Origin: Branchiostoma floridae | Taxonomy: Eukaryota > Chordata > Leptocardii > Amphioxiformes > Branchiostomatidae | Length of the DNA: 64,000 bases | NCBI RefSeq assembly: GCF_000003815.2 | Contig: NC_049979.1 | Location: forward strand, 6,478,196 to 6,542,195 | Direction: 5' to 3' | Shown here: positions 59,850 to 64,000 of the stretch, in pieces | Numbering within the stretch: position 1 is the first letter of the stretch | Layout of the letters: each line of letters begins with the position of its first letter | The notes under the pieces: model-generated | The model's database searches: none | What the model saw: only the letters and a program-made list of their open reading frames with translations | What the model was told of the DNA's origin: nothing | Position numbers and translations under genes: made by a program

Positions 59850-60637
59850 GGGGCCTCGCTGCAATGGCAGTCCACTGGAGGAATTACTAACTACCCCATG
59901 TGAAAATGGGAAACATAGAAACTGGGCATTGCATGTTTCATGAAGATACTTGCTTTGGATATCAGCCTCAAAGGGGCAAAGTCAACTGTTTTTAAAAGAA
60001 GTATTAAGCAATGACAAAAGTTTCTCATACAGAGAGAGAGAGAAAGAGTCTTTAAAAGGGAGAAAGAACGTCAGCAGCTGTTGCTGACCTTGTAGGTCTA
60101 CATTGTGCAGTTTGCTCAGACTGCATGTGGCAGCTTTTACAGTTCATTATGAATCATGGATGTACATGTGCAAACCTTGAACATACATGAATGAATGAAT
60201 GATTTTATTTGTAAAACATTGCAGCTTGGTAGCTGAATTGCGAGTTACATTACACTAATTGTGGGTTATCTCCACATACATAAATTAACACAATATCGTG
60301 AGTAAAACTAGGCTATTGAATCTCTGCATAAATCTACACGGTATATTCCGACAGTTTACACAGACATTGACTAAGATACATAATAGTATACTAGACCCGT
60401 AATAGAGATGTATATTCAGATTGGCCCTGCGTGATACAGCAACTAGATAAACTACTCACTCTCTTTGGAACAGATGCCTACCAAGATTTTATACTTCTTT
60501 TGATTCTTTTGAAATTGATGGTTGGTAAAAAATTGTTATAAAGCAAATTGATTTCATGCAAACCCCCTCACTAGAGCCTCATTTGTTCAGTTACATTTTT
60601 GTCTCGTGATCATTTTCTGGAAACCAGGGAGTTCTGT

Positions 60638-60838
60638 GAGGGTCTGCATGCTCTTTTACGTAAGGCGTAGGCAGCCTATTTTATTTCCCGTAATTCGTAG
60701 GGAAAACCATCTTATCTACGTAAATCGTAGCGAGGCGACCAAATTTAGCTTAATTGCCTTCCTTGATTTAGCATAATACATAGGTTTTTTTTCTGAATTC
60801 AGCGTAAATCGTTGTCGGGACCCCCCATGCTGACCCTC
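60638..60838. repeat. MITE with gagggtctgcat ends, copy 2 (inverted)
   Basis: Runs in the opposite orientation to 50544-50745 and 61521-61721: it begins gagggtctgcatgctctttt and ends with gggaccccccatgctgaccctc. The interior word tacgtaa is conserved. Confidence 0.88.
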
Positions 60839-60896
60839 TTCTGTATGTCGGACCAGAACAACAGGATGTGAGGATAAGGCTCATCCTCACCATTAG

Positions 60897-61310
60897 AGAG
60901 AGTCTGCATGGGGGGTCCTGGCAATGTTTAATGGTAACTTCAACTTCAGGAGAGCAAGCAATGATCAGTGGTTGTTGCAAAAGGTTTTGGGAATTATTTC
61001 TTTTGATTTATCCACTGTATTCATAGGATGTCTGGCAAAACTTGATAACATTAATACCACAAGTGGATCCTTCATTGTGACTTCTCGAGCAATCTGGTGT
61101 TTGACTTTTGCGATATGAATAATTTGTCAGTCGTGCTTCATGGTACATTTAGGATAATAAATAACATGCCATGTAGAACTGAATTGATTCAATTACACAT
61201 CACAAATGATTTACCAACAACATTCAATATTGAATTAGAGTGAGCCAGATAACGATGATTTAAAGTAGCTCACTACATCTTTTGAAAAAAAAAAAAACAT
61301 GCAGACCCTC
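60897..61310. repeat. Longer divergent member of the gagggtctgcat family
   Basis: Begins gagagtctgcatggggggtc and ends catgcagaccctc, but the 414-bp interior is not alignable to the 200-bp copies. Flanking text acaacaggatgtgaggat appears on both sides (about 60858 and 61318), suggesting a duplication or insertion. Confidence 0.55.
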
Positions 61311-61520
61311 GTTAGCCAAAACAACAGGATGTGAGGATGAGGTGGTCAGCCTTACCCTCATCATCACACAGTCATGATCCCTGTTTCTGGGAAAGGCTGA
61401 GGTTGATGGGCATCTGCCAATCTCAGCCAGCAAACACCAGATGTCAGTCAACACCTGGCTCAACTTTATACTTATAGGGATGACATGATGGAGAAACACT
61501 GTGGGCACGTTTGTTGACCT

Positions 61521-61721
61521 GAGGGTCTGCATGGGGAGTTCCGACAACGATTTACGCTGAATTTAAAAGAACCCCCTACGTATTACGCTAAATCAAGGAA
61601 GGCAATTACGCTAAATTTGGTCGCCTCGCTACGAATTACGTAGATAAGATGGTTTTCCCTACGAATTACGGGAAATAAAATTGGCTGCCTACGCCTTACG
61701 TAAAAGAGCATGCAGACCCTC
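61521..61721. repeat. MITE with gagggtctgcat ends, copy 3
   Basis: Same orientation and length as 50544-50745, and the best preserved copy: repeated cctacgaattacg / tacgtaaaagagcatgcag text and exact ends. Confidence 0.9.
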
Positions 61722-63331
61722 TTGACCTGGGAATTTAGTTATTAAAGTTTTGCCAATATTTGTTCACAACATATTCAACTGAATCATTTGTAAGAAGATC
61801 AACAATATTATAAAAAAACAAGAATAAGAAACAAGTAGTTAAGGGAGCAGTCACATAGGTCTTGCCATTGTTGCTAACTTTGGGCATTTTGGAGGACAAA
61901 AATGTACAACTCCTGCAAAGTTCAACTGTCTTGGTACAAAAAATGCTGTTTTGAATCCAAGTCAGTGGTTGGTTCAGTCACAACCTGCTTGAAAATCATA
62001 TGGCATCAAAACTGTACGACGATCTCATGACCTATGTGACTGTGCCCTAAGTCTTCAGCCACAAACATGTAGAGGCATGTACCTTACAGTATGGGGTAAG
62101 TCATTATACCATGTTATTAGTCCAGATTTCCTCATAATGAGATGAGGATGACAGGTATTGTTAGATGGGTAATGATGACCCTGGCTTCCTCTCAGATTTT
62201 GTTTTCCTGTTGAGGACAGTAGAGTCTTTATAATAGCTCTCTTAAAGAAATGGTTATGTTTATTTGCTAGGCTATTAAAAGACACGTGGTCCCCTAATAC
62301 CCATCCCAAACCGTCCTGGATAGGCCCTAGGGACACCTCTATTCTTAAATTGTAGGACTGGTGGAGATATAAGACTATCTTTAGCCAGATGATTGTTGCA
62401 TGCAACACCATAGTCTTAGGTACTTTTGATATACAAGTACATGTATCCCAGTATTCCCTTAATTTATTTCAATATTCTACTGCTAAATATGTGTGAAATT
62501 CTTATTGCAGCAGCTGTTGGACATTTCTATTAGTAAATAGCCTGGATATTATCATGGTTCTCTGAAAGTTGCTACCACAGTACCAGGAAGGGTACATAAA
62601 CTAACCAGAATAGCACCCAGGCTAACTTGTAATACAACCTGAATGCAATGTGTAAATATTCATCTTTCAAAGCTTTACAAATGTTTCCACACTTCCTTCA
62701 TGTTGAGTGTGTTTGGAAACTGATCTATCCGGCATATGGAAGCCTTAAGGGGAAGAGGCAGTGAGGATGACCAGTATTGCTAATATTGACTCTGTTGTGA
62801 TGACAAATCCACCCTCATCACTGCATTCCTGTAGTCAGCCCACCCACAGCACTGCAGTGAAGGGGGCGCCATGTTAACAGAGTCATTGCCAACAGCTGTA
62901 ATCAAAGTGTCCTTTATCGTACTGCTGAATTCCAGTCAGCGAGTTTGATGACCTTTTGCAATTTTTGAAAAGCGTAATTCAGCAGTGTTGTGTGCAATAA
63001 ATATTTAAGATTTCCCTCATCATGATATGGTAAGGCTAGTCGTAACATAATAGGTTTAGTTTTTTCAATGTTCAACGTCAAGTGTGATATGTACAAATCT
63101 TAATATACTTATGTCTTTGAAGATGTACTGAGGTTTTGAGATGATTCATCGAACATTCAGCAGTGATGCCTGTATTGACTATTGTCAATATGCCCTTCAG
63201 GTGTGGATGTGGCAATATTGACACACCTTGAAGTATTTTACAAATGTGTTTAATTTTGAGGTGTACACCTTCTTTTGTAACATTATATTTTCAGCCAAGA
63301 ATCCTTCCTTGGCATGACATCTACCTGTATA

Positions 63332-63714
63332 AGGCCACGCCAAATTTATTTGTTGCTTCTCAGATTTTTTTTCATAAAAATATGGACCGACAGGTCGAAA
63401 AAAATTTTTGTTAAAGGGTCTGGATAAAGCTATACAGCTCAAATAACTAAAAAAATAACAGCCTGGGGAGTTAAATGGCACATTTTATGCAATGAATCAC
63501 TTCCTTTGATTTGTTACTGATGTTCTGATTGAATGGCATTGTTTTTAGATCAAAATTATGTGTATGTGACTCTGAATGGCAATATTTACAGGTTTGTGAT
63601 AGCAAAACCAGTATTTTGGGGGGACTTAATTTTTTTATTTCTTTATTTTTTTTTAAATTAAAAAATGGAGAGGCAAAAAAAATGGAGAGGCAACAAATAA
63701 AATTGGTGTGGCCT
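63332..63714. repeat. MITE with ggccacgccaa ends, copy 2 (intact ends)
   Basis: Left aggccacgccaaatttattt and right ataaaattggtgtggcct are inverted repeats continuing into gttgc / gcaac. The interior aligns with 10803-11180. Non-coding. Confidence 0.85.
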
Positions 63715-64000
63715 AATGGATGATTGAATTTTGATATCAGTGGTTTTGTTATCCCAGTGTTATTGCATTGTGTTTGTTATTGAAGTGCACTTTTTCTGGC
63801 TATAAATTAACGATAGTCTAACTCTAAGGTCACTTTCATAACATTACTTCATTGCGTTGATAGGAGGAGTTTGAAGAGTTGGATCTGAAAGCTATCCGAA
63901 ACAAGTCTATTGATTTCTTAATTCTGTATTGTGTATATAGATGTCTGCACAATAAGATACTTGTACTTGTACAGTATTCAAAGCTAAGATCCACATCAGT

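Larger units (their letters stand above)
59850..64000. other. 3' flank of the LRR gene, repeat-rich
   Basis: No recognisable gene. It holds three MITEs of the gagggtctgcat family (60638-61721) and the ggccacgccaa MITE (63332-63714). An acceptor-like site at about 63869 is followed by gaggagtttgaagagttgga, which could be a last exon of the LRR gene: joined to the donor reading of exon 11 it would add only eight codons. Not supported further. Confidence 0.4.

Overview
The window looks like nuclear DNA of a cephalochordate (amphioxus, Branchiostoma type). The reasons are GC-rich coding exons with GT-AG junctions set in AT-rich introns, chordate-type PPM1A and LRRC58-like proteins, immunity-related (IRG-type) GTPases in tandem, and very many short foldback (MITE-like) repeats. 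No bacterial operon, phage, CRISPR array or tRNA gene was seen. The species call is inference.

Layout: (1) 1-17.5 kb, plus strand: a complete six-exon PPM1A/PPM1B-type Ser/Thr phosphatase gene with repeat-filled introns. (2) 17.5-23.6 kb: a long gene-poor stretch between two convergent genes. (3) 23.6-29.1 kb, minus strand: a three-exon F-box/leucine-rich-repeat gene (619 aa). (4) 29.1-33.5 kb: intergenic, with one uncertain 160-aa ORF and a large CA-rich microsatellite. (5) 33.5-46.3 kb: a cluster of three IRG-like GTPases. Copies A and B (minus strand) are products of a tandem duplication with an offset of about 6.4 kb. Copy B has a two-base length difference that breaks its frame in the G domain. 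Copy C (plus strand, divergent from B) is short, has a predicted myristoylated N-terminus and carries an extra intron. A 1.9-kb LTR element lies between A and B, and a SINE-like insertion lies upstream of B. The B/C divergent interval holds two exact GAAAGTGAAA motifs in opposite orientation, the core of IRF/ISRE sites. (6) 46.3-52.3 kb: intergenic repeats. (7) 52.3-59.8 kb, plus strand: an eleven-exon LRR gene with an LRRC58-like C-terminus and an unexpected N-terminal membrane segment plus Cys-rich region. Several of its splice junctions are locally tandem-duplicated. (8) 59.8-64 kb: repeats, including several MITEs of one family.

The most interesting unit is the GTPase cluster with its IRF-like motifs, which suggests an interferon-like or IRF-driven, cell-autonomous defence locus in an invertebrate chordate. 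Exon models were built by hand from reading-frame phase and GT-AG sites. Every multi-exon model given closes in frame except copy B.
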